Positions 1-8,922 of a stretch of DNA of 64,000 bases are shown here, piece by piece; within the stretch, counting starts at the first letter, position 1, and each line of letters begins with the position of its first letter. The position numbers and the translations under genes were made by a program. The stretch is from Geitlerinema sp. BBD 1991-9 (lineage in GTDB: Bacteria; Cyanobacteriota; Cyanobacteriia; Cyanobacteriales; Geitlerinemataceae): positions 18,155 to 82,154 of the forward strand of contig LWRO01000014.1 in NCBI GenBank assembly GCA_001657325.1, given 5' to 3'. Below the pieces are notes generated by a model. The model had not been told where the DNA came from and searched no databases. It worked only from the letters and a program-made list of their open reading frames with translations.

Positions 1-698
1 AGTCGTTCGTGTTCTTTAATGATTTTTTTCCAATAGCGTTCCTCGTTGGGGTGGATGCGTTCGATGAGATAAAAGTGTAGGAAAATCCACAGCGTTGCAA
101 TCCAAAAGGTATTGTATCGGGTTTCTGAAAAGAGTCGATCGATCTCTTTGACGACATTAATATGAAGTGGCGTTTCGTCTTCTGTGCGAACTTCCGTTGC
201 CATCCGCCGATAAACGTTAATCACTGGATTGTGACGCAGCGGGTCCCAAAAACACATTTTCCCACCCGGTTTGAGAACTCGGTGCATCTCCCGAATCGAG
301 TCCATCGGTTGGGGGATGTGGTGAAGGAGATTTGCGGCGTATACAATATCGAAGGTATTGTCGGGAAAGTCGATGTCCATGGCGTTGATGACTTTTCCTT
401 CCACACGAACGCCGTTTCGTTCAGCCAGTTGTAGTGCAACGTCCACCATTCCCGGTGAGTAGTCGCTGGCGACACAATTCGCACCTCGACTTCCGAAGTA
501 AACACTATTTTCTCCAGCTCCACACCCGACATCGAGGAGGGATTTTCCGCGAACGTCGCCTAATTGTTGCAGGATAAAACGGTTTTCGGGGGCGGTACAA
601 GCTTCAAAATAGTCTTCAACACGAATTCCGTCTACGTCGATGGCAGCAGCCCAACGATCGTGAAATTCTTTCTCTTTGGCTAAAATGTCCTCGTGCAT
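1..698 (-). CDS. Class I SAM-dependent methyltransferase, partial
   Basis: I translated this by hand on the minus strand from an ATG at 698. The frame stays open to the left edge, so the C-terminus is missing (about 232 residues are visible). The SAM-binding glycine motif LLDVGCGAGENS lies near residue 52, followed by an acidic end of strand 2 (ASDYSPGMV). Further on come FDIVYAANLLHHIP and the post-motif LKPGGKMCFWDP, which make a Methyltransf_11-type Rossmann fold. The last visible residues (TFWIATLWIFLHFYLIERIHP) are hydrophobic, so the end may touch the membrane. It lies 9 bp downstream of the glycosyltransferase gene on the same strand and probably ends that operon. A role in modifying a sugar or lipid-linked glycan is inferred from context; the substrate is unknown. 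Confidence 0.85.
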   Translation of the reverse strand, partial: MHEDILAKEKEFHDRWAAAIDVDGIRVEDYFEACTAPENRFILQQLGDVRGKSLLDVGCGAGENSVYFGSRGANCVASDYSPGMVDVALQLAERNGVRVEGKVINAMDIDFPDNTFDIVYAANLLHHIPQPMDSIREMHRVLKPGGKMCFWDPLRHNPVINVYRRMATEVRTEDETPLHINVVKEIDRLFSETRYNTFWIATLWIFLHFYLIERIHPNEERYWKKIIKEHER

Positions 699-707
699 GA
701 TGGCAAT

Positions 708-2240
708 TTAAGGAGTTCTCACGTAGTAGTAAAAGTCGTCTTGACGATCGATAAGTTGATGGGTTCCATCCAGCGCCTCGATCGTACCATATTTATGCTG
801 ATTTTCTCGAAATAGATTGGAATTCGACCTCAATTCGATTAAATCCACCGAAACACGGTTTTTAATCGCTTTGAGGTCGTCTAAACTATGGGGGAGCGTC
901 CAAATGACTTGGGTTGGATAGCGATCGACGGCATAGTAAAAGTTGCCCGAAGACATTACAACTCGAGGTTGAAGCTTATGGGTTTCGACAATTCTTTCGA
1001 GTCTCGCATTTGCAGTTTGTAAAGCACTGTATTGGCGTATTTGTGAAGTTCGCAATTGGTTGAAAGTGGCACGATTAGAAAGTAGAAGAAGAAAGAGCAA
1101 GACAACCCACGTTAGCCAGATCGAAATCCTTTGAAACTTGGTAGTTTGGACTCGAAATAGTTTAGGGTAGATTCGATCGAGTCCGATGGCAACGACTACA
1201 GCTAACAGGGGAACGACAAATGATAACGCTCGCGTTCCTCGCCAAGCACTATAGTTATAGAGCGTGAAAATGGCAACCAAAACACCCAGGAAACTCAAAC
1301 TTGCGATTGTCAATAGTCGAACAGCTTTGGAATAGCAATGGTTCGATTTTATTTTAAAAAAAACACCAATGGCGATCGCCCACAATCCGCTAAGATATAG
1401 CGTGGTAAGTTTTTCGCCAGATCTCCACGGCATGAAAAACAGACGTTGGCAATTGTGTCCGATATTGGCAAACATTAAGTTAAGCTTGTCGAACAGTCCT
1501 GGCGTTGCTAAGATTGTCGTTGCTTCGTAGGGATAAAATTCTCGATTTTGCAAGAAGGCATGAAAGATCGTTACAAATAAAAAGCCGAACATCGAGAGTA
1601 AGCTTAAAGAGGTCGAGACTCGTTTGCTCGATCGAAAAATTAAAAAACTCACTAAAATCACAGGTAAAAATATCAATAAAAATGGTTTTATCAAATAGGC
1701 TAAACCAATCGAAGCAGCAAGAAGCAAACCTTTGGGTATTCCATTTCGCATGGAGACAAAGAGCAACCCTATAATAGCTATAACTGCTGAAGCTGCAGTT
1801 TCTGTCATTGCCGAATGTGTTAAAATGAGAGTGGTTGGGTAAAAAAGATAAATGAGTGATGCGATAATCCCAACTTTTCGGCTTGCGACAATCTCACCAG
1901 TTCTATAAATTGCAAAAACGGTGACAACTGATAAAATATAATTGACCAAAAATGGTGTTTTTTCAGAAACACCAAATAACCCAAATCCTAAACTTAAAAT
2001 TAATGGATATCCCGGCAAATGTGTATCTTTTGTCGGATAGCCAACTTGAATTAAACTTTCAGAAAGATAGTGGTTACTGTAGAAGTTAAACTCTTCAAAA
2101 ATATTGCGAGCAACAGTATAGTATAACGTTTCGTCGTTCCAGCGTAGTTTTAAAGCTGTGGGACACGTTAGACAAAGGAGAATTATTGTCAAAACGGACA
2201 ACGACAGATAGACAATCCAAGGATTACGGCGAATCATCAC
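708..2240 (-). CDS. GT-C fold glycosyltransferase, PMT/ArnT-like (family 39 type)
   Basis: A 510-residue polytopic membrane protein. A first membrane helix is followed by RWNDETLYYTVARNI (about residues 33-47), with an acidic DE pair in the first external loop. The motif THLPGYPLIL follows. Both are typical of the PMT_2/ArnT family, which moves sugars from polyprenyl-phosphate donors. About ten further hydrophobic segments follow, then a soluble C-terminal domain of about 110 residues from near residue 400. The start ATG overlaps the end of the upstream gene by 17 bp (2224-2240), so translation is probably coupled. Donor and acceptor cannot be deduced. Confidence 0.8.
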   Translation of the reverse strand: MMIRRNPWIVYLSLSVLTIILLCLTCPTALKLRWNDETLYYTVARNIFEEFNFYSNHYLSESLIQVGYPTKDTHLPGYPLILSLGFGLFGVSEKTPFLVNYILSVVTVFAIYRTGEIVASRKVGIIASLIYLFYPTTLILTHSAMTETAASAVIAIIGLLFVSMRNGIPKGLLLAASIGLAYLIKPFLLIFLPVILVSFLIFRSSKRVSTSLSLLSMFGFLFVTIFHAFLQNREFYPYEATTILATPGLFDKLNLMFANIGHNCQRLFFMPWRSGEKLTTLYLSGLWAIAIGVFFKIKSNHCYSKAVRLLTIASLSFLGVLVAIFTLYNYSAWRGTRALSFVVPLLAVVVAIGLDRIYPKLFRVQTTKFQRISIWLTWVVLLFLLLLSNRATFNQLRTSQIRQYSALQTANARLERIVETHKLQPRVVMSSGNFYYAVDRYPTQVIWTLPHSLDDLKAIKNRVSVDLIELRSNSNLFRENQHKYGTIEALDGTHQLIDRQDDFYYYVRTP

Positions 2241-3915
2241 TTTTCAAAAAATCTAAAGTCGCTCGAACGCTCGATCGAGTCTGTTCTTCCACTTTTTCTG
2301 AAGTCTCTCGAATTCGTTGGTATAAAGACAGCACAACGCCATTATCCAACTGAAAAGATTCGGGTATTTTTTGAAAATCTCGTGTGATTTCCCAATTTTC
2401 CGAAAATGCCTCGAACATAACTTTCACGACATTTTGAGAATTCGATCGAACGATTTGTTCGTCACCAGGCTGAATCACTTGTAGTGGTGTGGCTAAGACA
2501 ACCCAATCCGCTAATAATAACGTATCGACGGGCGAGATATTGCCATCGAGGATAGGTACTGGAAGAAAATTCAAGCGTCGATCGTCGCCGTACATCTCAA
2601 ACTCTCCATCCATTAACATGAGTGCGTTAAACTCGTTCGATGCGCCAATTACAAAAATACTATCTTCCGGCGTTGTCAGTTCTCGAAAACGATCGATCGA
2701 TCGCCGTAAATCGATCGTATCATGGCGTTCGATTGGAGGATGAGATTTGGCGAAGAAAAAAATACTTCGTTGGGGAACGTCACCCAAACCCAACGAACAG
2801 TTCACAAACAGGTACAATCCTGTCAAACTCAATACCAATCGCCGCCGCTGCATTGCCCCAATCCAGCCGATACAACCCAACACGAACCACGGTGTAAGAT
2901 GCAATGTATAGTGTAAGTTACCGTAGCGAAGTTTGAGGATCGAAATTGCCATTGCAACCGTTCCAGCAATTGCCACAAACAACCAATTTCGGTAATTTTC
3001 AGAATTTTGCAAATGCCATATTTGTAAAATCCACCCAGCAAGTGCAACGATTAAAAATCCCCACCCATATCCCGAAACAATACGCCAAAATATGTCACTG
3101 ACAGGCAAACTCCAAACAGCATAACGACTGACATAATCTGTCGTCATTGCCCGAATTGTAAATTCCCATGCGACTCCAGCTAAAACGACAAAACTCACCA
3201 ATGCCACTGCTGCTAATCGCAGACTTAAAGTCAGCCATTGCTGCCATGCTTTGACTGAAAATTGCGATAGCCAAGCTGCCACTAAAATCGAGATCGCCCC
3301 ATATGCAAAGTGACGGCGAAACAGAATCGATAATCCCAACAAACTCCCCATTGCGACGATTTGCCAAATTTTAGACAGTCGGGGATTTCGTAAATACAAC
3401 CAACTCGCCCATCCGAGTAACATCACTCCGCCGACATCGGGATATCCGCGTAATAGAGGAACCCAACTTAGGGGAACGAGTAGTGTCAGAAATGCAGCGA
3501 TCCAAAAACTCAATTGCGAGGCAGGTTGCAATACATTTTTATCACATCGATCGATCGATGTCGGAACGATCGAACTTGCTATCGCCCCCATTGCTAAAGA
3601 AAATGGAAGAAAATACGTTAACGCAATCCCCAAGATATACGCCAGTCGAGAATTTCCTCCGATGATGAGAAATGGAAGTAATGGAACGACGTGAAGGGCA
3701 TTTTTTTGTTGAGTTAGGGTTTCTCGAACAAATTTCCAACCTTCTCCCACTGACGAACGAAATGTATCGGTGACGAGAATTGCATAATTGTGATAGTCAG
3801 CGTAATCCCACCAATAAAAGGTATTCTCTTGCGACACATACATTGTTGTCACTGTGACAATGACAGTAACGAGTGTTAAAAATAATACGCCATCGATCGA
3901 TCGTCGGGATATCAT
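2224..3915 (-). CDS. Polytopic membrane protein, GT-C-like (paralog B)
   Basis: A 563-residue protein with about ten membrane helices and a soluble C-terminal tail. After the first helix it reads TFYWWDYADYHNYA, which places an acidic residue in the first external loop as in GT-C glycosyltransferases. Motifs shared with the next gene upstream are LRGYPDVGGV, LFRRHFAYGA and LRYGNLHYTLHLTPW, so the two are tandem paralogs. The tail also shares a stretch around FSENWEITRDFQKIPESF. ATGA start/stop overlap with the upstream gene at 3912-3915 shows translational coupling. I do not recognise a characterised homolog. The GT-C assignment rests on topology, the loop motif and the neighbouring family-39 enzyme. 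Confidence 0.75.
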   Translation of the reverse strand: MISRRSIDGVLFLTLVTVIVTVTTMYVSQENTFYWWDYADYHNYAILVTDTFRSSVGEGWKFVRETLTQQKNALHVVPLLPFLIIGGNSRLAYILGIALTYFLPFSLAMGAIASSIVPTSIDRCDKNVLQPASQLSFWIAAFLTLLVPLSWVPLLRGYPDVGGVMLLGWASWLYLRNPRLSKIWQIVAMGSLLGLSILFRRHFAYGAISILVAAWLSQFSVKAWQQWLTLSLRLAAVALVSFVVLAGVAWEFTIRAMTTDYVSRYAVWSLPVSDIFWRIVSGYGWGFLIVALAGWILQIWHLQNSENYRNWLFVAIAGTVAMAISILKLRYGNLHYTLHLTPWFVLGCIGWIGAMQRRRLVLSLTGLYLFVNCSLGLGDVPQRSIFFFAKSHPPIERHDTIDLRRSIDRFRELTTPEDSIFVIGASNEFNALMLMDGEFEMYGDDRRLNFLPVPILDGNISPVDTLLLADWVVLATPLQVIQPGDEQIVRSNSQNVVKVMFEAFSENWEITRDFQKIPESFQLDNGVVLSLYQRIRETSEKVEEQTRSSVRATLDFLKSDDSP

Positions 3916-6005
3916 TTTACCGTTACATCTCCCAGCTCAACCGAACAAGTTTTTCTCTCGTCTGGGGTTAGACTCAGGAGCAGATACGCCGCATTATTTC
4001 TGTAAAGTTTAAGGGGCTGTTCGGTAACCGTGTTTTGAAAACTGACGAGATTGGCGGCTTTGTCGATTAATGAGAGGTTTGCTGAAATTTTACAGTTATC
4101 TGAAGATGTAAGATGGCTGGAGAACTCGATCGAATCCTGCAACTCTCCGATATATAACAATCGTAACGATCGAGATAAGTTGGAAATTTCTAAAGTTGGC
4201 GTTTCATCGCCAGAATACTGTCCGCGAACGGCAATTTCGGGATTTAAATTAACCCAATTAGATTGTAAGCCCGGTCGATCGATAAACGTTTGTTCCATTT
4301 TTGCTAACGTTCGGACTGCAGTTTCCCAGCTTGTTGGCTGAATTCGCTGATACACCGATACTATAATGTCATGTTCTAGCAAAAAATTTTCAGGTCGTTT
4401 TTCAAAATCTTCTGCAATTTCCCAGTTTTCTTCAAATACCTGATAGGCAACTTTCACGACTTCCTGTTCGTCGAGCTGAAGGTGATATTGTAATGGATGG
4501 GCGATAACAACATATTGCGCCTGTAACAACGCTTCTAGGGGGTAAATGCTATTTGAATCAGCAGTCGGAAGAGCTAAGATGTTAAGACCACAGGGAATAT
4601 GACACGCTGTTGTTACAGTTTCAGGGGGAAATAATTCCCAGTCAGCATTTCGGATTAAACCACGATTTAGGGTATCGGATACAGAAATGAGGTGAATGGG
4701 TTCTCGGTTCGGCGTGAGTTGGTGTAAGTATTGAATTAAAGATACCAGTTCGTCGTAATCTCGACGAACGAGGGGTGAGTGATTGATTGCAAAAATGGTT
4801 CTTCCCGATACGTTCCAAGTTCCCATCGGTGTTAAACCAAAGATTGTGTTAACGATTAGGTACGCGAGGATAACAAAATTCTGATTGTGTCGCGATTTTT
4901 GAGTTGAAGCGGGAATAAAGAATGAAGATAATCCTAATACGATAAAGGGCGTGACGTGTAGCGTATAGTGTACGGAGTCGTAACGCAGAACGAAGATTTG
5001 AAAGAAAACGGCTAAAATTCCCCATAGAAGAATGAATCGAGCTGAGGATCGATCGAACGTTTTCAATTTCCACCCTCGCCAAAATCCCCAGATCGCGAGT
5101 CCCCAGGTGAAAAACCCGTAAGCTGCACCAAAGTACTCGATCGTATCGGGAATGGGAAAGCTAAACGAAGAATACGCCTCTCGATAGTTTCCAGTTAACG
5201 CCCGTTGGGTAAATTCTGAGGCGACGATCGATAAAACGACAAATCCCGAAACCCCAATTAAGCCGAGTTCGATGCCGTGATGAATACATCGTTTTAAACT
5301 AGATTTTAGGCTAGATTGAAACGAGACTTTTCGCGAATCGGGCGATTGGAAATAGCTCAAGAGGCTAGAGACCAGATCCCAAATCGCGAGAAGGACGATC
5401 GAACCCACGATCGCTAATCCTCCATAAGCAAAGTGACGGCGAAATAAAACCCCCCAAGCGAGTAGTAATCCCATGACAGGAAACGTCCACCATCGCCGTT
5501 TTCCTAAATACACCCAACCCGCTAAAGTGACACACAACATCCCCACCGTATCGGGAAATCCCCGCAACGTCGGAATCCAACTCATGGGAACGAGTAAGGT
5601 TAAAAATGCAGTTCTCCAAAACACAGAAAACGATGGGAAGTTCCGATATAACTGGGTTGCGATTAAACCGATCGCACCGCAAAACGGTAACAAGTACGCG
5701 ATCGCAACACTAAGAATATAAGCCGTTCTCGAATTTCCGAAAATGGCTAAAAATGGAACGAGTGGAATGACGTAAAGCTTGTTGTAATCGCCACTGAGGG
5801 AGTCTGAAATTTGCTGAATTGCCAATGTTGGTGATTCTCGGAGTGCAACGATTACTTCTGCCGCTCGATTTTGGTAAACGACGTAGTCTGTCCAGTAAAA
5901 CGTTCGTTCGCTGGCAACATAAATTAAAACGATCGAAATAACGATCGAAAGCAGAATTAAAACTCTAAAAATGTTACGAACTGAGAGAGCTTGCTGCAAC
6001 GACAT
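3912..6005 (-). CDS. Polytopic membrane protein, GT-C-like (paralog A, extended C-terminus)
   Basis: A 697-residue first gene of a four-gene minus-strand cluster. The membrane part of about ten helices matches the next gene through TFYWTDYVVYQNRA, LRGFPDTVGM, LFRRHFAYGG and LRYDSVHYTLHVTPF. It is about 130 residues longer. The extra C-terminal part (roughly residues 560-697) is soluble, contains CKISANL and ends with KTCSVELGDVTVK, so it looks like an added small beta-rich domain. The start ATG at 6005 is followed by SLQQALSVRNIFRVLILLSIV. Catalytic function is inferred only. Context suggests assembly of a surface glycan or glycoprotein. Confidence 0.75.
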   Translation of the reverse strand: MSLQQALSVRNIFRVLILLSIVISIVLIYVASERTFYWTDYVVYQNRAAEVIVALRESPTLAIQQISDSLSGDYNKLYVIPLVPFLAIFGNSRTAYILSVAIAYLLPFCGAIGLIATQLYRNFPSFSVFWRTAFLTLLVPMSWIPTLRGFPDTVGMLCVTLAGWVYLGKRRWWTFPVMGLLLAWGVLFRRHFAYGGLAIVGSIVLLAIWDLVSSLLSYFQSPDSRKVSFQSSLKSSLKRCIHHGIELGLIGVSGFVVLSIVASEFTQRALTGNYREAYSSFSFPIPDTIEYFGAAYGFFTWGLAIWGFWRGWKLKTFDRSSARFILLWGILAVFFQIFVLRYDSVHYTLHVTPFIVLGLSSFFIPASTQKSRHNQNFVILAYLIVNTIFGLTPMGTWNVSGRTIFAINHSPLVRRDYDELVSLIQYLHQLTPNREPIHLISVSDTLNRGLIRNADWELFPPETVTTACHIPCGLNILALPTADSNSIYPLEALLQAQYVVIAHPLQYHLQLDEQEVVKVAYQVFEENWEIAEDFEKRPENFLLEHDIIVSVYQRIQPTSWETAVRTLAKMEQTFIDRPGLQSNWVNLNPEIAVRGQYSGDETPTLEISNLSRSLRLLYIGELQDSIEFSSHLTSSDNCKISANLSLIDKAANLVSFQNTVTEQPLKLYRNNAAYLLLSLTPDERKTCSVELGDVTVK

Positions 6006-6126
6006 TGAGATCTAAAAACGAAACTCGATCGAGGCTTCATTCTGCAATCGTTCAATATTTGAAACGTTCGATCGAGTCAAGGAACAAAAACTAAAATCTG
6101 GGAAGATTTTGCAAAGAGCAAATATT

Positions 6127-7224
6127 TTACTGATAGCTAAAGCGAGCAAAGCTCGACTCGTTGATATTATTCCAACCATAAACCGATTCTCGAAAGGCTT
6201 TCCAATTATCGTAAACTTCTTTAAACGCCGAGTTCGCACTAGCATTTTGCTCGTAAAGATCGAAGGAAATCTCTCGAGCCTTTGCCATGATTTCCTGGCT
6301 ATAAGGAGTTAGGACAGTTCCACCATTAACTAGCTCTTTCAAGGCCTGACCGTTGCGAGAATCGTACTGAGCCAACATTCTCATATTGGCTTCAACCGCT
6401 GCCGTTTTGAACACTTCTTGATACTCTTGAGGTAAACGATCCCACATCGATCGATTCACCATGACTTCCAACGTTGCACCAGGTTCCCACCATCCCGGAT
6501 AGTAATAGTATTTTGCCGCATCCTGAAGTCCCAACTTTCGATCGTCGTAGGGGCCAACCCATTCAGCCGCATCGATCGCGCCCCGTTCTAATGCCAAAAA
6601 CACTTCCGAACCCGGCAACACCTGCACGTTCACGCCCAATTCCGACATAATCTCTCCACCCAAACCAGGAATTCGCATTTTCAACCCACTCAAATCTTGA
6701 AGGGTCTTCACCTCTTGTTTGAACCAACCGCCCATTTGCGTTCCCGTATTTCCAGCGGGAAAGTTAATGACGTTGAAATCGGCGTAAATCTTCTGCATCG
6801 CCTCTAAGCCGCCCCCTTCATATAGCCAAGCATTTTGTTGCTGGGCGTTCAATCCAAAGGGCATTGCCGTCGCAAATCCCAATGCCGAATTTTTACCGAT
6901 ATAGTAGTAACTCGCCGTATGACCGCATTCGACTGAACCCGACTGTACGGCATCGAGAACTTGCAACGCCGGAACGAGTTCTCCGGCAGCATAGGGGGTA
7001 ATCGTAAACCGTCCGCCCGTCATCTCGCTGACCCGACGACATACCGTTTCCGCCCCCCCGTAAATCGTATCCAGGGAGGGGGGCCAACTCGTCGCCATAC
7101 GCCAGTTAATCGTCGGAAGAGAACCCGCTTGAATGGCGGGTCCGGAAGTTTGCGTACAGGCGGCTAACGCGGAGACACTGGCAGCACTCACGGTCGCTTG
7201 AGTGACGAACTTACGGCGTTTCAT
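6127..7224 (-). CDS. TRAP-type solute-binding protein (DctP family)
   Basis: A 365-residue exported protein. It begins with MKRRKFVTQA and runs to a lipobox-like SALAAC, so it has twin-arginine-like and lipoprotein features. The mature part contains WRMATSWPPSLDTIYGGAE and MRIPGLGGEIMSELGVNVQVLPGSEVFLALERGAIDAAEWVGPY, the ligand-binding core of the DctP/TakP type. This group binds 2-oxo acids or related carboxylates in cyanobacteria and Rhodobacter. The arginine of MRIPG is the family carboxylate-binding residue. No DctQ/DctM membrane genes are adjacent, so it is an orphan component here. The exact substrate cannot be told. Confidence 0.88.
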   Translation of the reverse strand: MKRRKFVTQATVSAASVSALAACTQTSGPAIQAGSLPTINWRMATSWPPSLDTIYGGAETVCRRVSEMTGGRFTITPYAAGELVPALQVLDAVQSGSVECGHTASYYYIGKNSALGFATAMPFGLNAQQQNAWLYEGGGLEAMQKIYADFNVINFPAGNTGTQMGGWFKQEVKTLQDLSGLKMRIPGLGGEIMSELGVNVQVLPGSEVFLALERGAIDAAEWVGPYDDRKLGLQDAAKYYYYPGWWEPGATLEVMVNRSMWDRLPQEYQEVFKTAAVEANMRMLAQYDSRNGQALKELVNGGTVLTPYSQEIMAKAREISFDLYEQNASANSAFKEVYDNWKAFRESVYGWNNINESSFARFSYQ

Positions 7225-7351
7225 GGCGGACTGTTTGGTATTTTCAACGACTTTGTAGTTTACGCCACATCGAACAGAATGTCGCCAGAAGACCTCCGAG
7301 ATTGTGCGACGAAGGATAGCCCCCTAACTTCAAGCAAGTGAGAGGACTATT

Positions 7352-8407
7352 TTAAAATTCCGATCGAACCGCTTCGATAAACTTCGGTTCTAATAGATTT
7401 GAAAGATCGGGAATTTCATCGATTTGTCCCTGTTCTTTCAGGAATTCCGCCAAATTTTCCAACGAATTGAGTAAATACAAATCGCTGGTTGAATCGCCTA
7501 ACATTTCCAAGTTAACCTCAGCACCCGGGAGTTGAATACCTTCGAGATCGGCTGCCAAGTCTTCGGGTGTCACCTCAAATTGTTTGGCGGCAATTTCCAA
7601 GGCTTCCTCGCGATTGCTGCTTAAAAAGTCGAGTCCTTTGAAAATACCGCGAACAAATGCTTCGATGGCTTGAGGATTTGCTTCAACATAGGCTCGATCG
7701 AAAGCATAGACATCGACAATTGCCGTCGGCATTTTTGACGAATCGTAAATAATACGTCCGTCGGGTTGTGCTTGGTTGGCTTGCTGCATGAAGGGCGCGT
7801 AAGTCACGGCAATGTCAACGTTGCCCGCTTGATAGGCAGCAGCGGCAGCGGGAGGATCGGCATTAATGAGAGTAACGTTCGCTTCAGAAAGCCCCGCTTC
7901 TTTTAAAACTTGAAGCAGAAAAAAGTGACTGACTCCCCCTCGATCGACGGCAATTTTTTCCCCCCTGAAAGCTTCGATACTTTCGATGTGATTGCGAGCT
8001 AAAATACCGTCCCCCCCGATCGAGGTATCTTCAACGAGGACAATCTGTAAATCTTTCCCTTTTGCAGCTAGTGAAACGACCTCGGACGTGACTGGAGCCA
8101 GGGCATCAAGTTGTCCGGCGAGGAAGGCAGCCACGTAATCAGAGTTGGCACCAAAGGTTTTAAAGTCAACCTTGAGGTTGAGCTCTTTAAAAAATCCTTT
8201 TTCGAGAGCGATAAACAGCGGTGTCAATCCAATCCAAACTGTCGAACCCATAGAAAATTTCATGGGTGAAGTGCTGTTGGATGTCCCCCTGGTGGTGTCA
8301 GAGTCTGGAGAGTTGCAGGCGTGTAAAGCGAGTCCTCCCGCTAAGCCAGCTGCGAGTTGGAGGGTTTGTCGCCGTGTGTACTTGAAAAATCTTCGATCGG
8401 ATACCAT
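7352..8407 (-). CDS. ABC transporter substrate-binding lipoprotein (NMT1/SsuA-like)
   Basis: A 351-residue protein from the ATG at 8407. This start is preferred because an AGGA lies about 13 bases upstream; a GTG at 8452 and an ATG at 8425 are in frame. The signal region YTRRQTLQLAAG and LALHAC make a Tat-like leader with a lipobox that has an unusual His. The mature domain (FSMGSTVWIGLTPLFIALEKGFFKELNLKVDF) is the classic opening of NMT1/SsuA/TauA-type binding proteins. Features such as GEKIAVDRGGVSHFFLLQVLKEAG and NPQAIEAFVRGI follow. Families of this fold bind nitrate, sulfonates, thiamine precursors or aromatics. No permease or ATPase gene is adjacent. Confidence 0.85.
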   Translation of the reverse strand: MVSDRRFFKYTRRQTLQLAAGLAGGLALHACNSPDSDTTRGTSNSTSPMKFSMGSTVWIGLTPLFIALEKGFFKELNLKVDFKTFGANSDYVAAFLAGQLDALAPVTSEVVSLAAKGKDLQIVLVEDTSIGGDGILARNHIESIEAFRGEKIAVDRGGVSHFFLLQVLKEAGLSEANVTLINADPPAAAAAYQAGNVDIAVTYAPFMQQANQAQPDGRIIYDSSKMPTAIVDVYAFDRAYVEANPQAIEAFVRGIFKGLDFLSSNREEALEIAAKQFEVTPEDLAADLEGIQLPGAEVNLEMLGDSTSDLYLLNSLENLAEFLKEQGQIDEIPDLSNLLEPKFIEAVRSEF

Positions 8408-8922
8408 GACTGTTGAAATCCTCATACGGTGTCGTTTGGGAGGAACGAACACTAGGATCGGTCAGCTTGATGGGACTTTAAGCTAAAACCTAACCCTGTA
8501 GCTTTGAGTCTAGTAGATTTTGTGTCCGTCGATCGAATCAGTAGACTTTAAGGTTCCGGACGGGATTTCCAGATCGAGATGAGCCATCAGAAAACTGGAG
8601 GTCGCGTGGGGCTCAGCAAAATTTGCCAGCTTGCGCGGGATCGATGGATACATTTTATAACAATTAAAATCAAATCTTAGTTATTATAAAAAGTGGTTTC
8701 GGGAAAAATTCGAGACGAAATTTTTTATATGATTTACAAAAATCGATTGCTGCTTTAGAATTGCAGACTTAAACCGAGCGATTCTTTGCGTGAAAACACT
8801 GTATCGCATTATCCAAGCTAAGTATTTTCACGCAAAAGCAAGACTCAAAAATATTTTGGGTGGATTGAATTTTTGCAAAATTTAATTTAAATTTTGTTTA
8901 AAGTTTTGATGACTTAGTTAGA
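8408..8922. other. Intergenic region with a long inverted repeat
   Basis: Divergent gap between the ABC binding protein and the WD40 gene. It becomes strongly AT-rich from about 8640. I see no ORF. The one structure of note is the inverted repeat listed at 8786-8835. Promoters for both flanking genes should lie here, but I could not fix clear hexamers. Confidence 0.6.
8786..8835. repeat. Inverted repeat, 15-base arms
   Basis: TTGCGTGAAAACACT at 8786-8800 pairs with AGTATTTTCACGCAA at 8821-8835 (14 of 15 bases), with a 20-base spacer. It lies 88 bases before the WD40 start codon. No T-tract follows, so an operator or an mRNA leader hairpin is more likely than a terminator. Confidence 0.6.

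Noticed and set aside
8145..8486. Plus-strand 113-codon frame
   Set aside because: Antisense to the signal and first domain of the ABC binding protein.
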